From positions 496,001 through 560,000 of the forward strand of contig JACKHO010000005.1 of assembly GCA_020638955.1 (NCBI GenBank): a DNA stretch of 64,000 bases. Reading direction: 5' to 3'. The stretch comes from Planctomycetaceae bacterium. GTDB lineage: Bacteria; Planctomycetota; Planctomycetia; Planctomycetales; Planctomycetaceae. The notes beneath the pieces were generated by a model. That model was given only the letters and a program-made list of their open reading frames with translations, had not been told where the DNA came from and searched no databases. The position numbers and the translations under genes are program-made. Each line of letters begins with the position of its first letter. Position 1 is the stretch's first letter. Positions 53,351 to 62,391 of this stretch are shown one piece after another.

Positions 53351-54742
53351 ATGTTTCCTTCCCTCATTTCCCGACGCGATGCCATTCGATCAGCCGTGGC
53401 TGGTTCGATGCTGTTTCCCGGCATTGTGCAGCAACTGTTGGCTGAGGGGGGTGATCCACTGGCCCCGCGCGATTCGCATTTTCCGGGCCGCGCTAAGAAC
53501 GTCATATTCCTGTTCATGACCGGCGGTGTTTCGCATGTGGACACATTTGATCCTAAGCCCGCGCTGCATCGAGATCATGGCAAGGAAATCAAGGCGGACC
53601 ATCCCGAAATTAAAGACCGTCCCGGCTACGAACGGATTTTTCTCAAGCGTCCCCAGTGGAACTTCTCCCCTTACGGCGAGTGCGGGACGGAAGTGAGCGA
53701 ACTGTTTCCACACGTGGCGGAATGTGTGGATGACATCGCAATGATTCGGTCGATGCACACTTCGCATTCGAACCACTACAACGCCACGCTCGGCATGCAC
53801 ACGGGGTCGTTTGCGTTTTCGAGGCCGAGCATTGGCTCCTGGGTGAGCTACGGACTGGGGACGGAAAACAAGAACTTGCCGGGGTTCGTTGTCATTGCTC
53901 CGCAGCAGACATATGCCGGCACGCAGGTCTACGCCAACGATTTTCTCCCGGCGGCGCATCAGGGAACATTGGTCGTGCCTGGGGCGGAGCCGGTGGCAAA
54001 TGTGAAGCCGCGAGTTTCGGAGGAGCGGCAACGCCTTGAGCTCGAAACCCTGCAGTCCATCAATGAAGAACACCTGGAGGCCCGCCGCCGTGACCCTGAT
54101 TTGGCCGCGAGGATGCGTTCCTTCGAAACGGCATTCGGCATGCAAATGGCCGTGCCGGAAGTCTTTGACTTCTCGAATGAAACGCAGGCGACGTTCGAAA
54201 GCTATGGCCTGGCTCCCGGTCAGACGAGTGGGTTCGGATGGCAGTGTCTCGCCGCGCGGCGACTCGTTGAACGGGGCGTGCGGTTCGTCGAGCTTATTGA
54301 TACCGGTTCGTCAGGGAACTGGGATGCACACGGCGACATGATGTCGCACGTCGGTCTGGCGAAGAATGTTGATCAACCCATTGCGGCCCTGCTGAAAGAC
54401 TTGAAGCAGCGCGGAATGCTGGACGACACGCTGGTCGTCTGGACCACAGAATTCGGTCGCACGCCCTTCAATAATTCGGCCGATGCCAAAGGCCGCGAAC
54501 ACCATCCCTGGGGATTTACATCGTGGCTGGCCGGTGCTGGCGTGAAGCCGGGCATTGTTTACGGGGCGACCGACGAATATGGCCTGCGCGCCGTGGAGAA
54601 CAAAGTTCACGTGCACGACTTCCACGCCACCATTCTGCATTTGATGGGCTTTGACCATGAACGGCTGACATTCCGCCATGCTGGGCGAGACTATCGCCTA
54701 ACTGATGTTGCGGGAAATGTGGTCGAGGGCCTGTTGGCATAG
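53351..54742 (+). CDS. DUF1501 family exported protein
   Basis: A 463-residue protein from ATG 53351. The N-terminus has SRRDAIRSAVAGSML, a Tat-like signal of the DUF1501 family. The family core reads NVIFLFMTGGVSHVDTFDPKP, with later DDIAMIRSMHT, NHYNATLGMHTG and TTEFGRTPF. DUF1501 proteins share the alkaline-phosphatase/sulfatase-like fold. The Asp and His residues around HVDTFD and WDAHGDM could bind metal. It forms an operon with the upstream DUF1553 gene, a pairing repeated many times in planctomycete genomes and tied to polysaccharide use. Substrate unknown. Confidence 0.93.
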   Translation: MFPSLISRRDAIRSAVAGSMLFPGIVQQLLAEGGDPLAPRDSHFPGRAKNVIFLFMTGGVSHVDTFDPKPALHRDHGKEIKADHPEIKDRPGYERIFLKRPQWNFSPYGECGTEVSELFPHVAECVDDIAMIRSMHTSHSNHYNATLGMHTGSFAFSRPSIGSWVSYGLGTENKNLPGFVVIAPQQTYAGTQVYANDFLPAAHQGTLVVPGAEPVANVKPRVSEERQRLELETLQSINEEHLEARRRDPDLAARMRSFETAFGMQMAVPEVFDFSNETQATFESYGLAPGQTSGFGWQCLAARRLVERGVRFVELIDTGSSGNWDAHGDMMSHVGLAKNVDQPIAALLKDLKQRGMLDDTLVVWTTEFGRTPFNNSADAKGREHHPWGFTSWLAGAGVKPGIVYGATDEYGLRAVENKVHVHDFHATILHLMGFDHERLTFRHAGRDYRLTDVAGNVVEGLLA

Positions 54743-54827
54743 TCCGAACTGGATGCGTTATCTATCCTTTCTTCGTGCACCACGTCGGGGCACTGAGGGT
54801 TCGAGGGCAGTTAATGCGAGGTGTTTG

Positions 54828-55247
54828 ATGCGAGTTTTGACAACGGCTGTGGTTTTGGGTTTGTTGCTGGCCGGATCAGCGTTCGGGGAGAATGCTGATC
54901 CGGAAATCAAACCGAAGAAAATTCAGGGCACATGGGAGCGGCGTATTGAAAAGGAAAACCTCAAGGTCGTCGTTGTCAAAATCATTACGCCTACACATTT
55001 GGCCATATTTCACCAGACGGACAGTAACGGGCACCACACGTTGCAGGGGCACGGTGGAACGTACGAACTGAAGGGAAACACCTTCACGGAGAAGTACGAG
55101 TTTTCATCGAACGAAAACCTGATTGGCAAGGACTCGGTCTCGCAACTGAAACTCGTGGGCGACGAACTTCACCAGACCTGGATCGACAACGGCAGGCCAC
55201 GTGCGACTGAAGTTTGGACACGAGTGAAGTCGCCGAAACGCGATTAG
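54828..55247 (+). CDS. small exported lipocalin-like protein
   Basis: A 139-residue protein. ATG 54828 has GAGG 7 nt upstream, and the frame before it is unrelated. The signal peptide MRVLTTAVVLGLLLAGSAFG is cut before ENADPE. The mature domain is a run of beta strands with GTWERRIEKENLKVVVVKI, HGGTYELKGNTFTEKYEFSS and ELHQTWIDNGR. This fits a small beta-barrel of the lipocalin-like/DUF4488 kind that begins with a GTW motif. It lies 85 bp after the DUF1501 gene in the same direction and may share its transcript. Ligand unknown. Confidence 0.72.
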   Translation: MRVLTTAVVLGLLLAGSAFGENADPEIKPKKIQGTWERRIEKENLKVVVVKIITPTHLAIFHQTDSNGHHTLQGHGGTYELKGNTFTEKYEFSSNENLIGKDSVSQLKLVGDELHQTWIDNGRPRATEVWTRVKSPKRD

Positions 55248-55305
55248 CGGAGCGTCGACGGACACGATCGCTGTTCTGCAGCAACGAACGTTTCCGGCAA
55301 GCAAC

Positions 55306-55854
55306 TTACGCGTCCGCGTCCTCAGCCCGTGCTTGATCCGGATCGACAGGTACAGGTTTCTTGAGTGGCTTGCGAGCGTGTGACTGCGCTGGGGCATCTG
55401 AGATTGTGAACACGTACACAATTAGAGCACCCAACACCATCACTCCAATACTGGCATTCCAAAGCCAATACCCCGCCGCGTACCCCGTGATATGTGTACG
55501 ACCACCCGCTTCGTTGGCAAGAAATTCATCGTGTAACATGAAGCTCAAAGAAAAGCACAACGCCGCGACGGCACATGCCAGGGAAACACCACGTGTCCGT
55601 CGAAACCAAATCAACAACCAAGACCAGAATATCGCCGGATTGGCAAGCCAGGCGGGAATTCCAGTGAACACTCCAAGCCAGCCGAATAAGAGTAATCCCC
55701 AGCAAGGGCCGCACGCATCAGTGCGACCAAGTTGGCGAGTGTAGAACCCGTCTTGGGGAAGGCTGCATGCAAACAAAATGACGCTGGCCGTGACGAATAG
55801 TACAGCCATTCCATAGATCGGCAGCTGCTCCTCATTCGGTCTGCTTGTGGTCAT
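55306..55854 (-). CDS. four-helix membrane protein, unknown function
   Basis: A 182-residue integral membrane protein. Helices lie at about 14-32 (start YGMAVLFVTASVILFA), 50-66 (WGLLLFGWLGVFTG), 70-85 with 90-108 (start GVSLACAVAALCFSL) and 133-152 (start ASIGVMVLGALIVYVF). The tail is Lys/Pro/Asp-rich and cytoplasmic. A CGPCW motif at 48-52 precedes helix 2 and could be a redox or metal pair, but in this context it may be incidental. No named family. Start ATG 55854. Confidence 0.7.
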   Translation of the reverse strand: MTTSRPNEEQLPIYGMAVLFVTASVILFACSLPQDGFYTRQLGRTDACGPCWGLLLFGWLGVFTGIPAWLANPAIFWSWLLIWFRRTRGVSLACAVAALCFSLSFMLHDEFLANEAGGRTHITGYAAGYWLWNASIGVMVLGALIVYVFTISDAPAQSHARKPLKKPVPVDPDQARAEDADA

Positions 55855-56169
55855 CGAAGGCTCGCTGAATTTGTTTCAACACCGTTCACCAATTCAATTA
55901 CATTGAGTCTACGATTTTGTGCTGTCATCGGGTAGCAACGGTCCAATGCGCCAAGCCGCATTGATTTTTTGGTTGTGCTTCCGGATGAATCTACTCGGAA
56001 CTCATTGCATTTGCGGTGCTGTGTTCTGACAGCCATGAGTTGGAGCGTTAATTAATGAGACTGCCTCAGAGGCAGATTGGTTCAAATTCGTGTCGACAGC
56101 GGGCCGGGCAAGATGTATTGTCTTTAGACGAGAGGGCAGTTTTTGATGTGAATCCTCAGGGGAAGAGTT
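55855..56169. other. intergenic region between divergent genes
   Basis: About 315 bp carrying two divergent promoters that I cannot place with confidence. A small hairpin CTGCC-TCAGA-GGCAG lies near 56062-56076. No RNA gene or short ORF is convincing. Confidence 0.4.
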
Positions 56170-57027
56170 ATGCGAAAAGGTTTTTTGTTTAGTGCGCTAT
56201 TGAGTTGTTGCTGGTTGACGGTCCAGGTGGGGGCCCAAGAGCCGCATCCTGAAGAGGATATTCCGCGTCGGATCGAGCATTTGCACCGAGCTGCTGAGAA
56301 TTTGGAAGAGGCGGGTTTGCATGATCAGGCTCGGGAGTTACATGAACGGGCCGAAGCGATGGAACGGGAATTCCACGAGCAGCACGCTCATGAACACGAA
56401 GGGCACGAGCATCCTCACGACGGATTGCCAGAAGCACTCATTCACCGAATGGCGGAACTGCAGGAGCAGGTCCACGGCCTGCGGAATGAAATCCGAGAAA
56501 TGCGGGAAGTCATGGAAATGATGCGACGGGAACTGGCTCATCGTCCGGGACCAGGAATTCCACAACCAGTTCCAGGTGGCCCATACTATGTCCCAAGCGG
56601 TCAATACGTACCGGGGCAGCCAACGCCGAATCCAGGCACGCCGATCTACCGCGATCCACAGCCAAATCCAGGAAGTTTTGCTCCGTCCGACAGGCTAGAA
56701 CGCGTTCCCCAAATTCAAGTTCGTCCAGCACGTCCGATTGAAAACCCGCGAGAAACGATTGAAAATCCGCGACAAAGGGGGGGACAACCGCGAGATGACT
56801 TCCGAGTTCCAGATCAGGAGTTTGGCCCCTCGCGGCCTGTTAGCCCTCCGCGCGTGGAACCATCTCGTACGGAAATTGTCCCTGAGAGTGACTTCGGCCC
56901 TGCGGTTGATGAAGAGCGACCGACCTTACTCGAGGAATCGCCCTCTGGAGGGGATACGACCGAAGTTATTGAAGGCGACTTTGCGGCCCCAGAATCTGAG
57001 GCCGGTGAGGCAGCCGCTGCCGAATAG
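56170..57027 (+). CDS. exported His-rich, coiled-coil and proline-rich protein
   Basis: A 285-residue protein from ATG 56170, with AGGGGAAG upstream. The signal peptide (start MRKGFLFSALLSCCWL) is cut near VGAQE. Residues about 30-65 are helical and acidic/basic (RRIEHLHRAAENLEEAGL). Residues 69-83 hold seven His in fifteen positions mixed with Glu, a likely divalent-metal site. A coiled coil spans about 88-120. The last 160 residues are Pro/Gln/Arg/Glu-rich with NPRETIENPRQ-type near-repeats, so probably disordered. No family name. It may be a periplasmic metal chaperone or structural protein; the evidence is composition only. Confidence 0.7.
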   Translation: MRKGFLFSALLSCCWLTVQVGAQEPHPEEDIPRRIEHLHRAAENLEEAGLHDQARELHERAEAMEREFHEQHAHEHEGHEHPHDGLPEALIHRMAELQEQVHGLRNEIREMREVMEMMRRELAHRPGPGIPQPVPGGPYYVPSGQYVPGQPTPNPGTPIYRDPQPNPGSFAPSDRLERVPQIQVRPARPIENPRETIENPRQRGGQPRDDFRVPDQEFGPSRPVSPPRVEPSRTEIVPESDFGPAVDEERPTLLEESPSGGDTTEVIEGDFAAPESEAGEAAAAE

Positions 57028-57164
57028 TCGTGCGTTTCGTGAGTTTTTCCTCGAATTTCTCGCGTCACGACTATCCTCAGTTTTCCCAAAGCGAGTCGTG
57101 TGCTAGGATTCTTTGCCTCAAGTGAAACATTCTTGGGGACAAGTACTTCTGATTTGATTGAGAA
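57028..57164 (+). promoter_or_regulatory. promoter region of the cimA leader
   Basis: Between the His-rich gene and the leader peptide. An extended -10 (TGCTAGGAT) ends near 57110, with a weak -35-like TTTCCC 16 bp before it. This would start the transcript about 45-50 nt before the leader ATG. The assignment is tentative. Confidence 0.4.
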
Positions 57165-57263
57165 ATGGCCTGCATTCCAAGCATTATTTGGATTTCGATT
57201 AATACCTGCGAAGGTATTGGGATTTCCATTATTCCGCAGCAGCCGCCAGCAAATCTGAGGTAA
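57165..57263 (+). CDS. isoleucine-rich leader peptide of the cimA attenuator
   Basis: A 32-codon ORF from ATG 57165 to TAA 57261-57263. Nine residues are isoleucine (positions 4, 7, 8, 10, 12, 18, 20, 22 and 23), all ATT. There is no valine and one leucine. It begins MACIPSIIWISINT and ends PQQPPANLR. The Ile codons cluster before codon 24 and the last six codons are the 5' arm of the antiterminator (57245-57260). The peptide itself is probably not functional; its translation senses charged tRNA-Ile. The ribosome site is weak (TTGAGAA), as in several known leader peptides. It is followed by the terminator and cimA. Confidence 0.82.
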   Translation: MACIPSIIWISINTCEGIGISIIPQQPPANLR

Positions 57264-57309
57264 ACAAAAACTGTCTACCATAACCCTCAGGTCTGCTGGC
57301 CTGAGGGTT
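57201..57309 (+). promoter_or_regulatory. transcription attenuator (antiterminator and pause hairpin) controlling cimA
   Basis: Three pairings are visible. (1) AATACC (57201-57206) with GGTATT (57213-57218), a hairpin among the Ile codons, a possible pause. (2) Antiterminator: GCCAGCAAATCTGAGG (57245-57260) with CCTCAGGTCTGCTGGC (57285-57300), 14 Watson-Crick pairs, one G-U and one mismatch. (3) Terminator 57282-57291 with 57300-57309. (2) and (3) share bases and exclude each other. A ribosome finishing the leader covers arm 57245-57260, so the terminator forms. A ribosome stalled on Ile codons frees it, so cimA is transcribed. Confidence 0.8.
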
Positions 57310-57313
57310 TTTT
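57282..57313 (+). terminator. attenuator terminator upstream of cimA
   Basis: AACCCTCAGG (57282-57291) and CCTGAGGGTT (57300-57309) form a perfect 10-bp stem with an 8-nt loop and a TTTTTT run ending at 57313. It stands 57 bp before the cimA ATG, and no gene other than the leader lies in front of it, so it attenuates cimA. Confidence 0.9.
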
Positions 57314-57369
57314 CGTTTTAAGGAACTGTGAAATCGTCCGTTGTTCAGGCGGCGAGAAGAAGTCAGACC

Positions 57370-58965
57370 ATGTCCACATCGAAAACGATTCAGTTGTACG
57401 ACACCACGCTCCGCGACGGGAGCCAGGGGGAAGGGGTCAACTTTTCACTGCAGGACAAGTTGCTCATTACCTCGAAACTGGACGAACTCGGATTCGATTT
57501 CATTGAAGGTGGGTACCCGCTCTCCAATGAGAAGGATTTCGAGTACTTCCAGCGCGTCCGCGATTTGGACCTGAAGCACGCCCTGGTATGTGCATTCGGG
57601 ATGACCCGGCGGCGTGGAATTGGTGCCGAAGAAGATACGGGGATGCTCGCCCTCCGCGATTCCATGGCCCCGATTTGTACCGTCGTCGGCAAGACTTGGG
57701 ATCTGCACGTCACCGAAGTGCTGCGAGTTGACTTGCAAGAGAACCTGGCCATGATTCGCGACTCGGTCGCGTTTCTGGTTGCTGAAGGTCGCCGTGTGTT
57801 TTACGACGCCGAGCACTTCTTTGATGGTTTCCGGGCGAATCCTGAGTATGCCACGAAAACTGTACAGGCTGCTCAGGAAGGGGGCGCGGAAATCATCGTC
57901 TGTTGTGACACGAACGGCGGTACGCTGCCGGAGCAAGTTGTTGCCACTCTGAACGCCGTGCGCAGTGAGTTGAAAATCCCGGTCGGTATTCACTGTCACA
58001 ATGACTGCGACCTTGCCACCATCAATTCCCTTGCGGCAGTGGACTGCGGGGCGGTGCAGGTGCAGGGGACAATTAACGGAATTGGAGAACGCTGCGGCAA
58101 CGCCGATTTGATTGCCGTCGCAGCGAACCTGGCGCTGAAAAAGCAGGGATACACCATTCTTGAGCATGGCTCAGGTTTGGGGCACCTCACCGATTTGTCA
58201 CGCTACGTGTATGAGTTGGCGAACATGAACTTCCGTTCGAATCAGGCATTTGTGGGACGCAGTGCCTTCGCGCACAAGGGTGGAATGCACGTGCATGCTG
58301 TGAATCGCATTGCCCACAGCTACGAGCACATCAATCCCGAACTTGTCGGCAACGAACGGCGCGTGCTGGTCAGTGAACTTTCGGGGCGCTCCAACATTGT
58401 GGCGAAAACGACCAAGTACAAGCTGGATCACGACAGCGACCTGATGGCGAGCATTCTGGCGAAGGTTCAGGAACTGGAGAGCGAAGGCTACCAGTTCGAG
58501 GCGGCTGAAGCGTCGTTCGATTTGCTCGTCAAGAAACTTGCTGGCTCATACGAACCGAAGTTTCAGCGTCTGCATTATCGAGTGAATGTGGACACCGACA
58601 GTGACATGTCGACTCCCCCCATCACGGAAGCGACGGTCAAATTGAAAATCAATGGGGACGGACCTGTCCGCCATGAGGTGGGTGAAGGTGATGGTCCCAT
58701 CAACGCGCTGGACAATGCCCTGCGGAAAGCACTCGCTCCAACCTATCCGAACCTCAGTGGTATGCATCTTGTGGATTACAAGGTGCGTGTCATCAACTCG
58801 ACAGAGGGAACGGCGGCCAAGGTGCGCGTGGTGATTGAGTGTGCCGACGAACAGAAGGTGTGGAGTACTGTGGGGGTCAGCGAGAACGTCATTGAGGCGA
58901 GCTGGTTGGCACTCGTGGATGCCATCGAGTTCAAGCTGTTTAAAGATGAAGGCGAGGTCGAGTAG
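57370..58965 (+). CDS. cimA: (R)-citramalate synthase
   Basis: A 531-residue CimA that condenses pyruvate and acetyl-CoA to citramalate, the first step of the threonine-independent route to isoleucine. The start is ATG 57370; a GTG at 57328 lies in the terminator trail. The DRE-TIM catalytic domain begins QLYDTTLRDGSQGEG (catalytic Arg15 and Asp16), with metal ligands in GIHCHND (His208, His210) and GINGIGERCGNAD. HKGGMHVHAV follows. The C-terminal allosteric LeuA-dimer domain (about 405-525) has VRVVIECADEQKVWSTVGVS, as in citramalate rather than isopropylmalate synthases of this subclass. The Ile-rich leader upstream agrees with this product. Confidence 0.92.
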   Translation: MSTSKTIQLYDTTLRDGSQGEGVNFSLQDKLLITSKLDELGFDFIEGGYPLSNEKDFEYFQRVRDLDLKHALVCAFGMTRRRGIGAEEDTGMLALRDSMAPICTVVGKTWDLHVTEVLRVDLQENLAMIRDSVAFLVAEGRRVFYDAEHFFDGFRANPEYATKTVQAAQEGGAEIIVCCDTNGGTLPEQVVATLNAVRSELKIPVGIHCHNDCDLATINSLAAVDCGAVQVQGTINGIGERCGNADLIAVAANLALKKQGYTILEHGSGLGHLTDLSRYVYELANMNFRSNQAFVGRSAFAHKGGMHVHAVNRIAHSYEHINPELVGNERRVLVSELSGRSNIVAKTTKYKLDHDSDLMASILAKVQELESEGYQFEAAEASFDLLVKKLAGSYEPKFQRLHYRVNVDTDSDMSTPPITEATVKLKINGDGPVRHEVGEGDGPINALDNALRKALAPTYPNLSGMHLVDYKVRVINSTEGTAAKVRVVIECADEQKVWSTVGVSENVIEASWLALVDAIEFKLFKDEGEVE

Positions 58966-59027
58966 ATCTCCTCGACCTCGTCGTTCCAGTAGCCCATCCC
59001 CACCAGCCGAGCCGTCTGGTTATAGAA

Positions 59028-59096
59028 ATGGCTGGGGGCGTGGGCGCTCGCCCGGTGTAACCCTCCGAGGATTACCCCGGCCACACCCCCAGCCAT
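59028..59096. repeat. ATGGCTGGGGG palindromic element
   Basis: ATGGCTGGGGG (59028-59038) and CCCCCAGCCAT (59086-59096) are exact complements; GTGG/CCAC inside extends the stem past one mismatch. The GC-rich interior is 50 bp. It resembles dispersed REP-like palindromes in planctomycete genomes. It may also end cimA transcription. Confidence 0.6.
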
Positions 59097-59179
59097 CAAG
59101 ACACTCGCGAGTCTAATTGACTCGGGACTACTCATAAGCAACGAGCGTGCCAGAGGTTGTTTCTGGGGCGGCAGTGTTC

Positions 59180-59209
59180 GCATAACTCCATTGACGACAG
59201 GAGTTATGC
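59180..59209. repeat. GCATAACTCC inverted repeat
   Basis: GCATAACTCC (59180-59189) and GGAGTTATGC (59200-59209) are perfect complements around a 10-bp spacer. No T-run follows. It lies 110 bp past the end of the minus-strand GTPase gene. Function unclear. Confidence 0.45.
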
Positions 59210-59320
59210 AATTTGGGTTTCTGCCGAGATTTCGTGGGCTATTTGTCTAGCCCGGTAAGTCAGCAGGCACTGCGTAGAATGTTCGCACAAATTCAAGCAA
59301 CTTCTCGACGCGAACACCGG

Positions 59321-60451
59321 CTAAAGACCGGTCATTTCACCAACAAGAACGGTCCAGCGGTTTTCGTCCCCCTGCTCGGCAGCTTCGAGCAAGCCACGCA
59401 TCCAAGTCGCCTGCTGAGAGCTGCAGGGGATGACTTCATCTGCTGGCGGCAAGTCGGGGACCAAGCGTGAAACGATTCTATTGAAAAGCGGTTCGAGGCC
59501 TGCATGTTTCAGTGCCGAAATGTGGACCGAGTCATTTGCGGGAGCGACTTCTGCCTGCTGCGGCTGGACGTCACATTTGTTCCAGACGTCAATTCGCGGT
59601 ACTTGCGCAGCGCTCACCTCCGCAGGTAAGTCGCTTGGCCCTTGAGTGATGTCGTGGAGGACGAGCAGCAGGTCGGCCTGGGCCAGCGTTTGTTTTCCCT
59701 GTTCGATTCCGGCCTGTTCGAGTTCGTCGGTTGTGCTGCGAAGTCCGGCGGTGTCGACGAAACGCATGGGCCATCCTTCAATGGCCGTTTCTGCGGTCAG
59801 AACATCCCGGGTTGTGCCCGGCTGATCGAACACAATGGCCCGGTTGTATCCCACCAGGGCATTGAGCAGTGTCGATTTCCCCACGTTCGGTGGGCCGCAA
59901 AGCACAATCATCCAGGGCTCCGTTAGATGTCGACCGAATGTTTCCCATTGCAATGATTCACGCAGGGGAGCAATTCGTTCGCCAATGGGCAACTTGCTTA
60001 TTTGCTCCAGAAACTGCGGAAACCGCTCCTGCTGCGCCAGCAGGATTCTTGCTGTACGCGACGTCTGGGATTTTGCGAGGACGAGTGCGGCATCTGCCAC
60101 AATCGGGCCCGCGGTCGCTGACAAGAATTCTTTGGCCGATACCTGCAGTACTCCAGAACGCTGCAGTGCCTCGGCAATCAAACGCTGCACTGCAGGACCG
60201 CCGTGGCAATGGATTTCGGCTCGATTTTCTGTGGTCCGGCAGTAAACGGCTTCTTCGTGCGCGGAGCTGTCGGTTAAATTGATCAGGCCGAAGCAAATGC
60301 GGTTCAGATGCTGTTCGGCAGCAAGGCGACCGTTTTTGGCTGTGAAAACTCCATCAATCAGGCTCACGTTTCCGTGGATCGCAAATGTCGCCACTCCACC
60401 CCGGCCACGGCCGGTGAGAATGGCGAACACGCACTCAGGGCCAGCGGTCAT
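59321..60451 (-). CDS. short MnmE/TrmE-like GTPase lacking the C-terminal cysteine motif
   Basis: A 376-residue protein related to the tRNA-modifying GTPase MnmE (about 450 residues). The N-terminal TrmE-like domain has FAILTGRGRGGVATFAI and AEIHCHGGPAV (the folate-binding region in MnmE). The G domain has GPPNVGKST (G1), DQPGTTRD (G2/G3 area), DTAGLRST (G3) and WNKCD (G4). The protein stops before the final helix that carries the MnmE C-(I/L/V)-G-K cysteine. It therefore cannot perform the normal 5-taurinomethyl/cmnm5U chemistry by the same residue. ATG 60451 overlaps the upstream MazG-like stop (ATGA). Probably a planctomycete paralogue with a changed role. Confidence 0.85.
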   Translation of the reverse strand: MTAGPECVFAILTGRGRGGVATFAIHGNVSLIDGVFTAKNGRLAAEQHLNRICFGLINLTDSSAHEEAVYCRTTENRAEIHCHGGPAVQRLIAEALQRSGVLQVSAKEFLSATAGPIVADAALVLAKSQTSRTARILLAQQERFPQFLEQISKLPIGERIAPLRESLQWETFGRHLTEPWMIVLCGPPNVGKSTLLNALVGYNRAIVFDQPGTTRDVLTAETAIEGWPMRFVDTAGLRSTTDELEQAGIEQGKQTLAQADLLLVLHDITQGPSDLPAEVSAAQVPRIDVWNKCDVQPQQAEVAPANDSVHISALKHAGLEPLFNRIVSRLVPDLPPADEVIPCSSQQATWMRGLLEAAEQGDENRWTVLVGEMTGL

Positions 60452-60765
60452 GGCTTTTCTTCGATTCCACAAGCACAAACCATGGCGCCACAGCCGGGGC
60501 AGCCTTTGCCGTATTTGGCAGCCACTGCGGCACCCAAATCGATGTCGGCGACGTTCGCAATGGTGGCCAGCCAGGCAAGGACATCAGCAAACTCTTTCGC
60601 CTGCTCTTCCTTGGTTCCCTCGCGGAGCGCCGCTGCCAGCTCTCCGACTTCCTCCATCAGCCACATGAACGTGCCATCGACGCCCCGTGCTTCATCCTTG
60701 CTGGAGTACATGGTGCGAATGAGGGCTTGCAGTTCGCTGAGTGTCATTGAGGGCTTGTCTGACAT
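60448..60765 (-). CDS. MazG-like nucleotide pyrophosphohydrolase with C-terminal Cys cluster
   Basis: A 105-residue protein of the MazG-like all-alpha NTP pyrophosphohydrolase superfamily. The metal-binding helix has EEVGEL (Glu38, 39 and 42) and the second helix has EFADVLAWL (Glu58, Asp61). A tail with Cys 89, 92, 97 and 99 (CPGCGAMVCACG) is probably a small zinc site. It ends with a 4-bp overlap onto the downstream GTPase start, so the two are translationally coupled. Substrate nucleotide unknown; such enzymes often remove damaged or non-canonical NTPs. Confidence 0.85.
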   Translation of the reverse strand: MSDKPSMTLSELQALIRTMYSSKDEARGVDGTFMWLMEEVGELAAALREGTKEEQAKEFADVLAWLATIANVADIDLGAAVAAKYGKGCPGCGAMVCACGIEEKP

Positions 60766-60820
60766 TGTCCCGTCTTTCCTGATTCATCGCTATTTGGATT
60801 GAAGCGGCCTGTTGTACGCC

Positions 60821-60964
60821 TTGTAGGGTGTGTGCAGCAAGTCGCAGCATTATGGTGGGTTACGTCCGCCAATACGTCGTCACCAAAATGTCACGCTGTT
60901 TTTCGCATTGAACGACTTGCGTAACGCACCATCTTTTTTGACGCGGACTCCACCCACCCTACAA
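60821..60964. mobile_element. 144-bp MITE-like palindromic element
   Basis: Perfect 10-bp terminal inverted repeats TTGTAGGGTG (60821-60830) and CACCCTACAA (60955-60964). Subterminal GGTGGGTTACG and CGTAACGCACC repeat the inverted symmetry with one mismatch. It is non-coding. The TAGGGTGGGTTACG ends match a repeat type I know from several bacterial phyla. No clear target duplication is seen, and no transposase is in the window. Confidence 0.65.
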
Positions 60965-61012
60965 ATAATCCTGGTTCGTCGTTGTGCCAATCGAAATCTG
61001 TTTGCAGGAAGA

Positions 61013-61047
61013 CCGAGAGCCCCGTCAACAGGGAACGGGGCTCTCGG
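61013..61047. terminator. stable hairpin downstream of metY
   Basis: CCGAGAGCCCCGT (61013-61025) and ACGGGGCTCTCGG (61035-61047) form a 13-bp perfect stem with a 9-nt loop. There is no long T-run on the minus strand, but its position 57 bp after the metY stop suggests transcript ending or RNA 3'-end protection. Confidence 0.55.
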
Positions 61048-61079
61048 GCAAATTGTCTGACGACAAGGCGTAACGTAAT

Positions 61080-61097
61080 GCTGGGACGTGTCCCAGC
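61080..61097. repeat. GCTGGGAC palindrome, second copy
   Basis: GCTGGGACGTGTCCCAGC, one base different from the stem at 24987-25004. It lies 7 bp from the metY stop on the minus side. Dispersed short palindrome. Confidence 0.6.
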
Positions 61098-61104
61098 CTA
61101 CGAC

Positions 61105-62391
<1,287 letters not shown>

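Larger units (their letters stand above)
58966..59320. other. intergenic region with two palindromic elements
   Basis: About 355 bp between convergent cimA and the GTPase gene. It holds the ATGGCTGGGGG element (59028-59096) and the GCATAACTCC inverted repeat (59180-59209). No gene. Confidence 0.5.
60766..61104. other. intergenic region with a MITE-like element and a terminator
   Basis: About 340 bp between the metY end and the MazG-like gene start. It holds the 144-bp element at 60821-60964, the terminator at 61013-61047 and the GCTGGGAC palindrome at 61080-61097. It has almost no other sequence. Confidence 0.55.
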
